Shown here in pieces: positions 37,639 through 46,749 of a stretch of DNA of 64,000 nt. The position numbers and the translations under genes were made by a program. Positions within the stretch are counted from its first letter, which is position 1; each line of letters begins with the position of its first letter. The DNA comes from Corticibacter populi. GTDB taxonomy: Bacteria > Pseudomonadota > Gammaproteobacteria > Burkholderiales > Burkholderiaceae_C. The notes beneath the pieces were generated by a model. That model ran no database searches. It was given only the letters and a program-made list of their open reading frames with translations, and had not been told where the DNA came from. The stretch covers positions 806,001 to 870,000 of the forward strand of contig NZ_SGWR01000001.1 in NCBI RefSeq assembly GCF_004217315.1, given 5' to 3'.

Positions 37639-39381
37639 TCATTCGACCTCTTCGAAAATCAGCGCCGGCGGCTCGGTCACGCGCACCAGATTGCCCAGGT
37701 CGCGCTGGATGCGGTTGGCGAAATAGCTGTTTTGCGTATCCGGCTCCAGCGCCGCCACCGCCAGGTAGGCGAGCGGCTGGCCCATCGGCACGTAGAAGCT
37801 GCCGGGCTGCACGTCGACGCGCTCGGGGTTGAGGCGCACATCCACCTGGATGACTTCCCCCTCCCCCGTCAGGCTGCCACGCACATCCTCGCGGGCCGAT
37901 TGGCTGCGCGAGACTTCGTTGTAGCGCTCGACCTGCACGCTGCCGGCCTCGGCCACGCGCAACACCGAAACACCCATCACCTGCAGGCGCGCGATGGCAT
38001 CGCTCTCGGAGCTGGCCAGCAGGTAGCCGCAGGGGCGTGTGCGCTCTCGCGTGGGCCGGGTCTGCAGCGAGGATTTCCAGGGCAGTTCGCGCACCACATC
38101 GGCACCGCTAACCGGGTCGAGCATGGTGATGCGGCGCTGCTCCTGGGTCTGGGCCGCGTCGATCACCAGGCTGCCGCGGCACGCCTGGGATGCGGCATCA
38201 CGCGCCACGAACGAGCGCACCTGATTCAGGTGGCCGGCCCGCGCCGCGGTTTGCTCCAGCACCTTGCGCACTGCCACCACGTGGGTGTGCACACGCCGCT
38301 GGATATGGGTGCGGCCCAGGCCGATGCCACGCGTCTCGATCAACAGACTGACAGCGTTCTTGAGGCCATTGACATTGCGGCCCGTATCGGGGCGGATGCC
38401 TCCCATGGCGAGGCTCAGGTCCTGCGGGTCCTGTGAGGTGGTGTAGTACCACTGTGCCGTCAGGCCTTCGGCCTCCAATGCCGCGAAAAGGGGCTTGCTG
38501 AACCACTCGTCGGCAGCCTTGGTGACGAACTCCCCGATATTGGGCGTGTTCGCGTACTGCAGCATCGCGTCATACGCCTGCACGGCGCCAAACTTCTGCT
38601 GGAAGCGCCCTGCCACCGTGTATTCGTGGTTGTCGACGATGACCATGGGCCGGTAGTCCTGCACCAGCCGCGCCAGCGCCCGGGCCTCGGGCGTACGCAG
38701 CAACAGGTGGTCGCGGTTGAGGTCGATGCCGTTGGCGAGCGCACGCTCACCTTCCTCTGCGCCATCCGGATTGGCACGCGGCACGAGAATCACGTTGATC
38801 TGATCGAGCACCGGGCTCCATGGTCCCTGCAGCAATTGCTGCGCCGCCACCAGCAGCGCTTCGCTGCCGGCCGGCTCGTCGCCATGCTGCTGACCGATGA
38901 ACAGCACGGTCGGCTTGCGCGATTGCTCGAAGCCCGCCGCGGTGGCCTGGGCACCGCGCGTCATCAGGATCGCGTGGATGTCGGCACCGCGCTGTGAGCG
39001 CCCCAGCGACACCACCTGGGCCGACACACCGGTTGCCGGGCGCTGCGCCAGATCTGCCAGGAAAGCGCGAATTTCCTCGTTGGTGGTGAAATGGCTGCGC
39101 TGCTCCTGCAGGCCGGGAGTCGCATAGCGCTGTGGCGGATCGGGAAAGCGCGCCGCCACAGCGGCGCTGTAACCCGGCACCGTGCTGCCAGGCGCCTGCG
39201 CTGGCACATCCGGGGCGGTGACCTGACCGGGCTGACCGGGCTGGCCGGGTGTGGTCGGCCACGGCGGCAGCGGTGTGGTCTGGCACGCCGCCAGCAGTAC
39301 GGCCAGCGCGAGCACCGAGCCGCGCCCCAGCCAGGCGGCCTTGCGCTGGCGTTTTTCATCCTTGGTGTGCATCACAGTCAT
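37639..39381 (-). CDS. M14-family zinc carboxypeptidase lipoprotein
   Basis: Exported metallopeptidase, 580 residues. The start at 39381 follows GAGAGA and gives a lipoprotein signal ending LLAAC with Cys33; the open frame extends 61 codons further without support. A Pro/Gly/Gln-rich linker (about residues 38-70) leads to the M14 domain with the zinc motif GQQHGDEPAGSEALL, the arginine/asparagine pair in DLNRDHLLL and the third-ligand region MVIVDNHEYTVAG. The C-terminal 200 residues form an extra domain I do not recognise. Substrates may be peptidoglycan peptides or external peptides. Confidence 0.87.
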   Translation of the reverse strand: MTVMHTKDEKRQRKAAWLGRGSVLALAVLLAACQTTPLPPWPTTPGQPGQPGQVTAPDVPAQAPGSTVPGYSAAVAARFPDPPQRYATPGLQEQRSHFTTNEEIRAFLADLAQRPATGVSAQVVSLGRSQRGADIHAILMTRGAQATAAGFEQSRKPTVLFIGQQHGDEPAGSEALLVAAQQLLQGPWSPVLDQINVILVPRANPDGAEEGERALANGIDLNRDHLLLRTPEARALARLVQDYRPMVIVDNHEYTVAGRFQQKFGAVQAYDAMLQYANTPNIGEFVTKAADEWFSKPLFAALEAEGLTAQWYYTTSQDPQDLSLAMGGIRPDTGRNVNGLKNAVSLLIETRGIGLGRTHIQRRVHTHVVAVRKVLEQTAARAGHLNQVRSFVARDAASQACRGSLVIDAAQTQEQRRITMLDPVSGADVVRELPWKSSLQTRPTRERTRPCGYLLASSESDAIARLQVMGVSVLRVAEAGSVQVERYNEVSRSQSAREDVRGSLTGEGEVIQVDVRLNPERVDVQPGSFYVPMGQPLAYLAVAALEPDTQNSYFANRIQRDLGNLVRVTEPPALIFEEVE

Positions 39382-39539
39382 TTTGTATCTCTCGAATGGG
39401 GCAATGCAGGCGACGTTCCCATCGGCCCACGTCCACACTCGGACGCCGCCGTGCACCACCATCAGCTTTTGAACAGCCTGTTCTATCTTGGAGCCTGCCA
39501 ACCATACCATAGGCCACAGAGGCCGGACCGAGAAGCCGC

Positions 39540-39605
39540 TCACGATCTTTTCATGAGGCGTCACTGAAAAAATCGTGGCGTGCAGCTCCTTTTGAACCGG
39601 TTCTT
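39540..39605. repeat. REP-like element, diverged copy
   Basis: TCACGATCTTTTCATGAGGCGTC at the left and GAACCGGTTCTT at the right correspond to the reverse-oriented element at 9307-9378 (TCACGATCTTTGCATGGGTCG ... AACAGGTTCTT), with a diverged centre. It overlaps the stop of the EI24 gene, as the 9307 copy overlaps a stop. Confidence 0.45.
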
Positions 39606-40497
39606 ACTGTGCATCATGGCTCGGCGCCGCAGCGGCATCGCTTTTGGGCGCCGGCAACAGAACCACCGGTTCGGCCTCGACCACCACCGCGCCGGCATCC
39701 GCCGAGCCGGCCCGCAACTCCTGCAGCACCCACAGCACGTAGTGCACATACCAGAGCGCCGACAGCGCAAAAACCCAGGTGTAGATGAAAATCGCCAGCG
39801 GCACCATGATCGGAAATGCCAGCACGAAGAGCAACCCCGAAGCCCAGACGATGCTGGGCACGGCGCCCAGGAAGCCGCAGACGATGCCCATCACCAGCAG
39901 CGGCCAGCGGTGCTGCTCGAGGATCAGCCGCCGCTCGGCCGCCGTGGCGTGCTGCACCAGCGCGTCGAAGCTCAGGATGCGAAAGGCCAGCCAGCCCCAG
40001 ATCAAGGGCGGCACGATCAGGGCCAGCGGCGGGATCAACCACAGCGGCAGCGTGATCAGCAGCGCCAGCAGCGCCAGTCCGGTCGACAGCAGCGTCCAGC
40101 CGGCGCTGGCCCAGAAGCCTCCCGAGCCCAGCCGCGCCAGGTCCGGAAAGCGCCGCTTCGCCACACTGCGCGCCAGCGCCGGGCTCATGAACATTGCCAC
40201 CACCAGCAGGCTGAGCACGGCCAGCAGCGGTGTCGCCACCAGAATCACCAGCAGCGGAGCAAAAAAAGCCGTGGCATTATCGATCCCGATCTGCGCCAGC
40301 GTCGAGCCCACCCACAACCAGCCGGCACTCGAGTCCAGCCAGGTGGAAACACCGGCGACGGCGCGTGCCCAATAGAAGTAGCCCAGCAACAGACCGGCCG
40401 CCAGCATCAGGCCCAGCGGCAACAGCGATATGGCGATCACGCGGGGGCGGAAGCTGTCCACCAGAGCGCGCGAGAAGGCTTCCAACATGCGTTTCAT
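39604..40497 (-). CDS. EI24/CysZ-like membrane protein
   Basis: Inner-membrane protein of 297 residues with about six hydrophobic segments and the EI24 domain pattern: SLLPLGLMLAAGLLLGYFYW near the start, ATPLLAVLSLLVVAMFMSPA in the middle and LIWGWLAFRILSFDALVQHA toward the end. CysZ, the best known member, moves sulfate, but many Burkholderiales paralogues are uncharacterised and no cys gene is near. The ATG at 40497 places the first helix at residue 22. The C-terminus is Ala/Val-rich. Confidence 0.85.
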   Translation of the reverse strand: MKRMLEAFSRALVDSFRPRVIAISLLPLGLMLAAGLLLGYFYWARAVAGVSTWLDSSAGWLWVGSTLAQIGIDNATAFFAPLLVILVATPLLAVLSLLVVAMFMSPALARSVAKRRFPDLARLGSGGFWASAGWTLLSTGLALLALLITLPLWLIPPLALIVPPLIWGWLAFRILSFDALVQHATAAERRLILEQHRWPLLVMGIVCGFLGAVPSIVWASGLLFVLAFPIMVPLAIFIYTWVFALSALWYVHYVLWVLQELRAGSADAGAVVVEAEPVVLLPAPKSDAAAAPSHDAQ

Positions 40498-40760
40498 GGG
40501 GTCTTTGCAGCCAGGAATTGGGCGTGTGTTGTTGATCAAGCGCGTATCTTGCCCCAAGCGGGCGCCCCTGTGTGTAGGAACAGGCAGGCAGATGGCGGCC
40601 GAGGCAGGCGCGGCAGGACGACCGGCCGAGCCGCATGCCTCGGTATCCGGCTGCGCACGCCGGCCATTTGGCGTACAGTGGCGGCTCCGCGCGGGCCGGC
40701 AGCCTCCATGGCCTTTCGCCCGGCGGCCACTGGGCGTTCGCCTTTTCTTTTCGCTTCCGC

Positions 40761-41636
40761 ATGTCCACCCCCGCTTCCGCCTTGACCGGCATCAGTCTGG
40801 TCCTCTCGGCCGTGCTCTTCTTCGCACTGCTCGACAGCAGCTCCCGCTATGTATCCGGCGTCATTCCGCTGCTGGTGGCGCTGTGGGTGCGCTATGCGAT
40901 CCAGACCGCCATGACGCTGTTGATGATCCGGCGCCAGCATCCCTACTGGCTGCCGTCCAGCCAGAACTGGCCGTGGCAAGTGGCCCGAGCCTGCTGCTAT
41001 ATCCTCACCAGTGGTTTTGCCTTCCTGGGCCTGCGCTACATCAAGGTTGCGGAGTTCACGGCCATCGCCAGCATCGCGCCCATCATCGTCTCGGTGCTGG
41101 CACTGTGGGTATTGCATGAAAAACTGCCCCCCATCCGCTGGGTGCTGCTCGGCCTGGCGCTGGCGGGCACGCTGGTGATCATCCGGCCCGGCGGCATGGC
41201 CTTCGAGTGGGTGTTGCTGCTGCCATTGGCCCAGGTCGCCGCCAACGTGCTGTTCCTGCTGATCACCGCGCATCTTTCGCGCTACGACGACACCCTGACC
41301 ACTCATCTGTACACAGGCCTGATCGGGCTGGTGGTGGTCTCGGTGGTGCTGCCTTTCTTCTGGCAGCATCTGGCCGGCATTCACTGGACGCACTGGCTGG
41401 CGCTGGCCGGCGGTGGCCTGGCCGCCTCGATCGGCCACATGCTGTTGGCACAGGCCTATCGCCACGCACCAGCCACGGTGCTGATGCCCTATCTGTATGC
41501 GCAGATCGGCTTTGCCGTGCTGCTGGGCTGGCTGTTCTTTGGCACCATCCCCGACACACTCTCGACGCTGGGCATCCTGATGATCGCCGCCAGCGGCCTG
41601 GCAGGGGCCTTGATGAACTGGCGCAAGCCTGCTTGA
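40761..41636 (+). CDS. EamA-family (DMT) transporter
   Basis: Ten-helix inner-membrane protein of 291 residues with two EamA domains: SLVLSAVLFFALLDSSSRYV at the N-terminus, FAFLGLRYIKVAEFTAIASI before the fourth helix and MPYLYAQIGFAVLLGWLFFG in the second repeat. It resembles the S-adenosylmethionine/riboflavin-type exporters but the substrate cannot be assigned. The start at 40761 is immediately before the first helix. It is convergent with the SpmA-SpmB-like gene. Confidence 0.87.
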   Translation: MSTPASALTGISLVLSAVLFFALLDSSSRYVSGVIPLLVALWVRYAIQTAMTLLMIRRQHPYWLPSSQNWPWQVARACCYILTSGFAFLGLRYIKVAEFTAIASIAPIIVSVLALWVLHEKLPPIRWVLLGLALAGTLVIIRPGGMAFEWVLLLPLAQVAANVLFLLITAHLSRYDDTLTTHLYTGLIGLVVVSVVLPFFWQHLAGIHWTHWLALAGGGLAASIGHMLLAQAYRHAPATVLMPYLYAQIGFAVLLGWLFFGTIPDTLSTLGILMIAASGLAGALMNWRKPA

Positions 41637-41683
41637 AGGGTGACCCGAAGAGCCTGGGCCGAACGGTCCAGACGATCAGGTCA

Positions 41684-43009
41684 TCAGGTAAACAGGTAGC
41701 GGCAAATCGCCACTGAGGCAACGACGGCGACCACATCGGCGGTCAATGCCGCCAGCAGTGTGTGGCGGATACGCCGTACCTGCACGGCACCAAAATACAC
41801 GGCCAGCACATAGAAGGTCGTCTCCGACGAGCCCATGATGGTGGAGACCAGATAGCCCACGTAGCTGTCCGGACCGATGGCCGGATCGGTCAGCGTGGCT
41901 GTCATCACCCCATACGCCCCCGAGCCCGACAGCGGCCGCAGCAAGGCCATCGGCAACGCCTCGGCCGGCAGGCCCAGCGGCGCCGTCACCACCGCCAGCG
42001 TGCCCACGATCACGTCCAGTGCGCCACTGGCGCGCAACATGCCGACCGCCACCAGAATCGCCACCAGGTAAGGCATGATGCGCAGCGCCACGCCAAAGCC
42101 GTCCTTCGCACCTTCGACAAACGCCTCGTAGATGCGCACACCCCGCAGCCAGCCGAAGACCAGAAAGCCCAGCATCATGGTCGGCACGATCCAGGGCGCG
42201 ATCACCTTGCCCCAGAAAATCGTGGCAGGAATCGCCAGCACGATGCAGCCGAGCGCCAGGATACAGACCCAAAGCGGGTAGGCGCTGACGTCCTCTGCCG
42301 CGGCCTGCGTCGAAGCAGCCGGCAGCGCTACGGCTTGTGCATCAGCGACCCAGGGCCGGGCCATCGCCAGTTCCTCGGCCGTCGGCTGGCCCACCGGAAA
42401 GAAACGCTGGAACAGCAGCGCCGCGGCAATCGCCGCCAGCGTCGAAACCACCGTGGCAAACAAGGTGGTGGGCAGGATGCCGGCCGGATCCATCGAGCCC
42501 GAGGCGGCCCGGATCGCAATCACCTTGGCGGGCAGCAAGGTCACCCCCGAAGTGTTGATGGCCAGGAACATGGCCATGGCGTTGGTGGCGGTGCCAGGGC
42601 GCGGGTTGAGCGCATCGAGCGCCTGCATGGCGCGAATGCCGAACGGCGTGGCGGCGTTGCCCAGTCCCAGCGCATTGGCCGACATGTTCAGAATCATCGC
42701 CCCCATGGCCGGGTGGTTGGCCGGCACCTGCGGGAACAGCCGCACCATCAGAGGCCGGATCAACTTGGCAATGATGACCAGCATGCCGCCCTCCTCGGCC
42801 ACCTTCATCAGGCCGAGGAACAGGGCCATCACCCCCACCAGACCAATGGCCAGCTCGATAGCGCCCGTGGCCGAGGCCACCATGCCGCTCGAGAGAGCCT
42901 CCATCGGGCTGGAGACCGCCTCAGCCCCATCCGACGGCACGAAATGCCACTGCCGCCATGCCGCTGCCGCAAAGGCAGTGACCACGATCAGCAGGAAGAC
43001 GATGTTCAT
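41684..43009 (-). CDS. SpmA-SpmB-like fused nucleoside-recognition membrane protein
   Basis: A 441-residue inner-membrane protein combining two Gate/nucleoside-recognition domains that are separate spore maturation proteins A and B in Bacillus. The SpmA half carries GAIELAIGLVGVMALFLGLM and GAMILNMSANALGLGNAATP; the SpmB half carries PWIVPTMMLGFLVFGWLRGV and LRPLSGSGAYGVMTATLTDP with GSSETTFYVLAVYFG. The organism type does not sporulate, so the role is probably transport; the family is widespread in proteobacteria and its substrate is unknown. Confidence 0.9.
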   Translation of the reverse strand: MNIVFLLIVVTAFAAAAWRQWHFVPSDGAEAVSSPMEALSSGMVASATGAIELAIGLVGVMALFLGLMKVAEEGGMLVIIAKLIRPLMVRLFPQVPANHPAMGAMILNMSANALGLGNAATPFGIRAMQALDALNPRPGTATNAMAMFLAINTSGVTLLPAKVIAIRAASGSMDPAGILPTTLFATVVSTLAAIAAALLFQRFFPVGQPTAEELAMARPWVADAQAVALPAASTQAAAEDVSAYPLWVCILALGCIVLAIPATIFWGKVIAPWIVPTMMLGFLVFGWLRGVRIYEAFVEGAKDGFGVALRIMPYLVAILVAVGMLRASGALDVIVGTLAVVTAPLGLPAEALPMALLRPLSGSGAYGVMTATLTDPAIGPDSYVGYLVSTIMGSSETTFYVLAVYFGAVQVRRIRHTLLAALTADVVAVVASVAICRYLFT

Positions 43010-43059
43010 GGCACGTGTGGGTCAGTGATTCGGTCAGGCTGCAGCCTCGCTCACCCCGG

Positions 43060-44118
43060 TCAGTCGCCGTTCTGCGCGCGATGGCGCAGCGCATGGTCCA
43101 TCAGCACCAGCGCCAGCAAGGCTTCGGCAATGGGCGCGGCACGGATGCCGACGCAGGGGTCGTGGCGCCCCTTGGTGACCACCTCGACCACGCTGCCATC
43201 GACATCGATCGACGGGCGTGGCGTCAGGATCGAACTGGTGGGCTTGATGGCGATCTTCACGTCGATGTCCTGCCCGGTGCTGATGCCGCCCAGAATGCCG
43301 CCCGCATGGTTGCTGGCGAACCCTTCGGGAGCGATGGCATCGCCGTGCTCGCTGCCAAGCTGGCGCGCACTGGCGAAACCCGCGCCGATCTCCACGCCCT
43401 TGACGGCATTGAGGCCCATCATCACATAGGCGATGTCGGCATCGAGCTTGTCATAAAGCGGCTCGCCCCACCCGGCCGGCACGCCGCGGGCAATGACACG
43501 GATCACCGCACCGCAGGAATTGCCACTCTTGCGCAGGCCATCCATGTACTGCTCAAGGGCCTCGGTGTCATGCACCGGTGCAAAAAATGGGTTCTGCCCC
43601 ACGTAGTCCATCGACTCGAAGGGGATGTCGATGCAGCCCAGTTGCGTCATGAAACCATGGAACTGCGTGCCATGGTGCTCGGCCAGCCATTTCTTGGCCA
43701 CCGCGCCCGCCGCCACCGTAGGTGCCGTCAACCGCGCCGACGAGCGCCCACCGCCGCGCGGATCACGGATGCCGTACTTGTTCCAGTAGGTGTAATCGGC
43801 ATGGCCCGGGCGAAACTGCCGGGCGATCTCGCCATAGTCCTTGCTGCGCTGATCGGTGTTGCGGATCAGCAGCGCGATCGGTGTGCCGGTGGTCTGGCCT
43901 TCATAAACGCCCGAAAGAATCTCGACCGCATCGGGCTCATTGCGCTGCGTCACGAAGCGGCTGGTGCCCGGACGCCGGCGATCGAGCTCCTGCTGGATGT
44001 CGGCCTCCGCCAGCGACATGCCCGGCGGGCAGCCGTCTATCACGCAGCCGATGGCCGGGCCGTGGGACTCACCGAAGTTGGTGACGCGAAAAAGGGTTCC
44101 TAGGGTGCTGCCGCTCAT
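43060..44118 (-). CDS. aroC: chorismate synthase
   Basis: Converts 5-enolpyruvylshikimate-3-phosphate to chorismate using reduced FMN, the last shared step of aromatic synthesis. The 352-residue protein has the three family signatures: [18 protein letters not shown] near the N-terminus, the [20 protein letters not shown]-like region (here [18 protein letters not shown]) with [12 protein letters not shown], and [18 protein letters not shown] start it at the ATG at 44118, giving [20 protein letters not shown], the universal N-terminus. It is a stand-alone gene here. Confidence 0.97.
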   Translation of the reverse strand: MSGSTLGTLFRVTNFGESHGPAIGCVIDGCPPGMSLAEADIQQELDRRRPGTSRFVTQRNEPDAVEILSGVYEGQTTGTPIALLIRNTDQRSKDYGEIARQFRPGHADYTYWNKYGIRDPRGGGRSSARLTAPTVAAGAVAKKWLAEHHGTQFHGFMTQLGCIDIPFESMDYVGQNPFFAPVHDTEALEQYMDGLRKSGNSCGAVIRVIARGVPAGWGEPLYDKLDADIAYVMMGLNAVKGVEIGAGFASARQLGSEHGDAIAPEGFASNHAGGILGGISTGQDIDVKIAIKPTSSILTPRPSIDVDGSVVEVVTKGRHDPCVGIRAAPIAEALLALVLMDHALRHRAQNGD

Positions 44119-44322
44119 AGTGAACCGCATTATCGCCTCATCATCCTTTGCCGGCGCCATCCTCTGATGTGACTGCAACTTCTTCAACAGCAATCACTCG
44201 CGATGGACGAAGAAGCAATGACTCACATTAGCAATCTGTTGTAAGTCGACGACAGTTGGCTGGAAGCAAGCATCAATCCATAGTGTTTGCCATCCAGAAC
44301 TCACACAAAACCAGCCTCAACA

Positions 44323-44351
44323 TTGAGACTTATTTCTATTTTTATTACAAT
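44323..44351 (+). promoter_or_regulatory. promoter of the TonB receptor gene with possible Fur site
   Basis: TTGAGA (44323-44328), a 17-base spacer and TACAAT (44346-44351) form a strong sigma-70 promoter in an AT-rich patch. TGAGACT-T-ATTTCTA (44324-44338) matches the 7-1-7 Fur pattern at about 9 of 14 positions and overlaps the -35, where Fur would repress. The remainder of the 275-base gap upstream holds only a weak CTTCTTC/GAAGAAG inverted repeat (44179-44225). Confidence 0.6.
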
Positions 44352-44392
44352 TTTTGGCACTTTCAATGGAACCATCAGGAGCCGCTCGTACC

Positions 44393-46645
44393 ATGCCTAT
44401 CCCATCCGTATCCCACAGCCACCGTCGCCGTCTGATCTCGGTCGCCGTAGCCTCCTGCCTTTCCGCGTCCGCCATGAGCGCGATGGCGCAAGCCACCGAC
44501 GAAGTGCAGCAACTCAATGAGGTCTCGGTGCTGGGCACCGCGGAAGACGAAGTGAAACAATCGCTGGGCTCATCCGTCATCACAAGCGAAGATATCGACA
44601 AGCGTCCACCAGCGAACGACATCTCGGAACTGGTACGTACCCAGCCTGGCGTGAACTTGACCGGAAACAGTTCTTCCGGTCAGTACGGCAACAATCGGCA
44701 AATCGACCTGCGCGGCATGGGTCCAGAGAACACCTTGATCCTGATTGACGGCAAGCCAGTGCTATCGCGTGAAGGCGTACGGATGGGACGCAGCGGCGAA
44801 CGCGACACCCGTGGCGATTCGAACTGGGTTCCCGCCGAGTCTATCGAACGCATCGAAGTCATCCGCGGGCCGGCTGCAGCACGCTATGGCTCCGGCGCGG
44901 CCGGTGGCGTGGTCAACATCATCACCAAGAAGCCAGGCGATAAGTTCACCGGTTCCGTGACTGCTTATGCCGACTTCCCCCAACATGGAGAGGAGCAGGA
45001 CACACGGCGTCTGGGCTTCAACCTTTCGGGCCCGGTAGCAAAGGACTTGTCGTTTCGCGTGTACGGAAACGTCGCGAAGACCAGTGCCGACGAACCCGGG
45101 CTGAACGCTGCGGCCTCCGGAGTGGACCTGACAGACTCCACCGTTCCCCCTGCCGGTCGGGAGGGTGTGCGCAACCGCGACATCAATGGCTTGCTGCGCT
45201 GGGACCTGACGCCCGAGCAAGTGCTGGAATTCGAGGCCGGCTTCAGCCGCCAAGGCAACATCTACGCTGGGGAACGTCCCATCAGCGCCAGCGGCAATGA
45301 CATGATTGCCGAACTGGCCAATGCGGGAGCAGAAACCAACAGCACCATTCGCCGCACCGCCTCCGTTACGCACCGCGGCCGCTGGGGCAAGAACAGTTCG
45401 CGCACGCTGCTGCAGTACGAAGGCACGGACCGCCGCTATGCTCCCACCGGGCTGGCTGGTAGCGGCGAAGGCACGATCAACTCCACCGACAAGGTCAAGT
45501 CGGAACTGGAAAACACCTTCTTCCAGTCCGAATTAAACACGCCACTGGCGCTGGCCGGCAAGAACCAAGTCGTGACATGGGGCGTCGAGGCTCGGCACCA
45601 GAGCCTGGACGATCCGTTTGCAGTCACTCAATCCGCCAGTTCCGGCGGCGGCGTCCCGGGTCTCGGCAACGACCGCGACGGCTCGTCCAGCGCCACTTCA
45701 TGGGCTTTGTACCTGGAGGACAACATCGAGATGACCAATACCCTGATCCTGACGCCGGGCGTACGTTTCGACCACCACGACGACTTCGGCAACAATTGGA
45801 GCCCCAGCCTGAACGCCTCGTGGTATCTGAGCGACACGATCAGTCTCAAGGGCGGCATTGCCCGCGCTTTCAAGGCACCCAACCTGTACCAGTCCAATCC
45901 GAACTATCTGTACTACACGATGGGCAATGGCTGCCCGTCCAATTACCCCAATCAGGGTGGCGGCTGCTATATCCAAGGCAATGACAATTTGAAGGCCGAG
46001 ACCAGCGTCAACAAGGAAATCGGTATCGCCTTCAACGGAGCAACCGGTTTGGATGCCAGCCTGACGTATTTCCACAATGACTACAAGAACAAGATCCATG
46101 CGGACATGTTTGATCAGGGATCCCCGGCCAGTTCCGGCAACTCGCGAATCTTCCGCTGGAGCAATGCGGCCAAGGCGGTGGTTCAAGGATTCGAAGGCAA
46201 TCTGAATGTGCCGCTGCTAGGCCAGCATGGCGACAAACTGAAGCTGATCAACAACTTCACCTACATGATTGAGAACAAGAACAAAACCACCGACCAGCCG
46301 TTGTCGATCATTCCGAAGTACACCATCAACAGCACGCTGGACTGGCAGATCGATCCGCAGTGGTCCGCCCAGCTGACCGCCACCTTCTATGGCAAACAGG
46401 AGCCCCGAAGCCTCACCCAAGGCGGCGCAAATGCCACTGGTGACGCACTCAACGAACGTGGCTCATACCACCTGTTCGGCCTCGCTACGCAATACAAACT
46501 GAACAAGAACCTGCGTGCCAACGTCGGCGTCAAAAACCTGTTCGACAAGCGCCTGTTCCGCGAAAGCGTCTCTTCCGGCGCCGGTGCAGCGACATACAAC
46601 GAACCCGGCCGCGCCTACTACCTGTCGCTAACAGCATCGTTCTAA
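44393..46645 (+). CDS. TonB-dependent catecholate siderophore receptor (FepA/PfeA-like)
   Basis: Outer-membrane gated channel for ferric siderophores, 750 residues. A signal peptide ends near SAMAQA (residue 31); the plug follows with NEVSVLGTAEDEVKQSLGSS, the RPPANDISELVRTQPGVNLT segment, QIDLRGMGPENTLILIDGKP and RIEVIRGPAAARYGSGAAGG. The barrel ends RAYYLSLTASF with the C-terminal Phe. The FepA-group marker SGQYGNNRQIDLRGMG suggests catecholates such as enterobactin or its breakdown products. The ATG at 44393 has a CAGGAG site; the ATG at 44366 lies too close to the promoter. No tonB or ABC importer is adjacent. Confidence 0.92.
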   Translation: MPIPSVSHSHRRRLISVAVASCLSASAMSAMAQATDEVQQLNEVSVLGTAEDEVKQSLGSSVITSEDIDKRPPANDISELVRTQPGVNLTGNSSSGQYGNNRQIDLRGMGPENTLILIDGKPVLSREGVRMGRSGERDTRGDSNWVPAESIERIEVIRGPAAARYGSGAAGGVVNIITKKPGDKFTGSVTAYADFPQHGEEQDTRRLGFNLSGPVAKDLSFRVYGNVAKTSADEPGLNAAASGVDLTDSTVPPAGREGVRNRDINGLLRWDLTPEQVLEFEAGFSRQGNIYAGERPISASGNDMIAELANAGAETNSTIRRTASVTHRGRWGKNSSRTLLQYEGTDRRYAPTGLAGSGEGTINSTDKVKSELENTFFQSELNTPLALAGKNQVVTWGVEARHQSLDDPFAVTQSASSGGGVPGLGNDRDGSSSATSWALYLEDNIEMTNTLILTPGVRFDHHDDFGNNWSPSLNASWYLSDTISLKGGIARAFKAPNLYQSNPNYLYYTMGNGCPSNYPNQGGGCYIQGNDNLKAETSVNKEIGIAFNGATGLDASLTYFHNDYKNKIHADMFDQGSPASSGNSRIFRWSNAAKAVVQGFEGNLNVPLLGQHGDKLKLINNFTYMIENKNKTTDQPLSIIPKYTINSTLDWQIDPQWSAQLTATFYGKQEPRSLTQGGANATGDALNERGSYHLFGLATQYKLNKNLRANVGVKNLFDKRLFRESVSSGAGAATYNEPGRAYYLSLTASF

Positions 46646-46749
46646 CCAACTGGTTCAGTCGCCTTGCGCTGTTCAGCGGCCAAGGCCTCCAAAGGACCAC
46701 GGCTTGCGCACCGCGCTGGTCGTGGTCTTTTTCATAGTATGTTCAGGTT

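Noticed and set aside
44119-44392. Cobalamin riboswitch upstream of the TonB receptor
   Set aside because: No B12-box-like segment or long structured leader; the promoter leaves only about 35 bases of leader, and the receptor is of the catecholate group.
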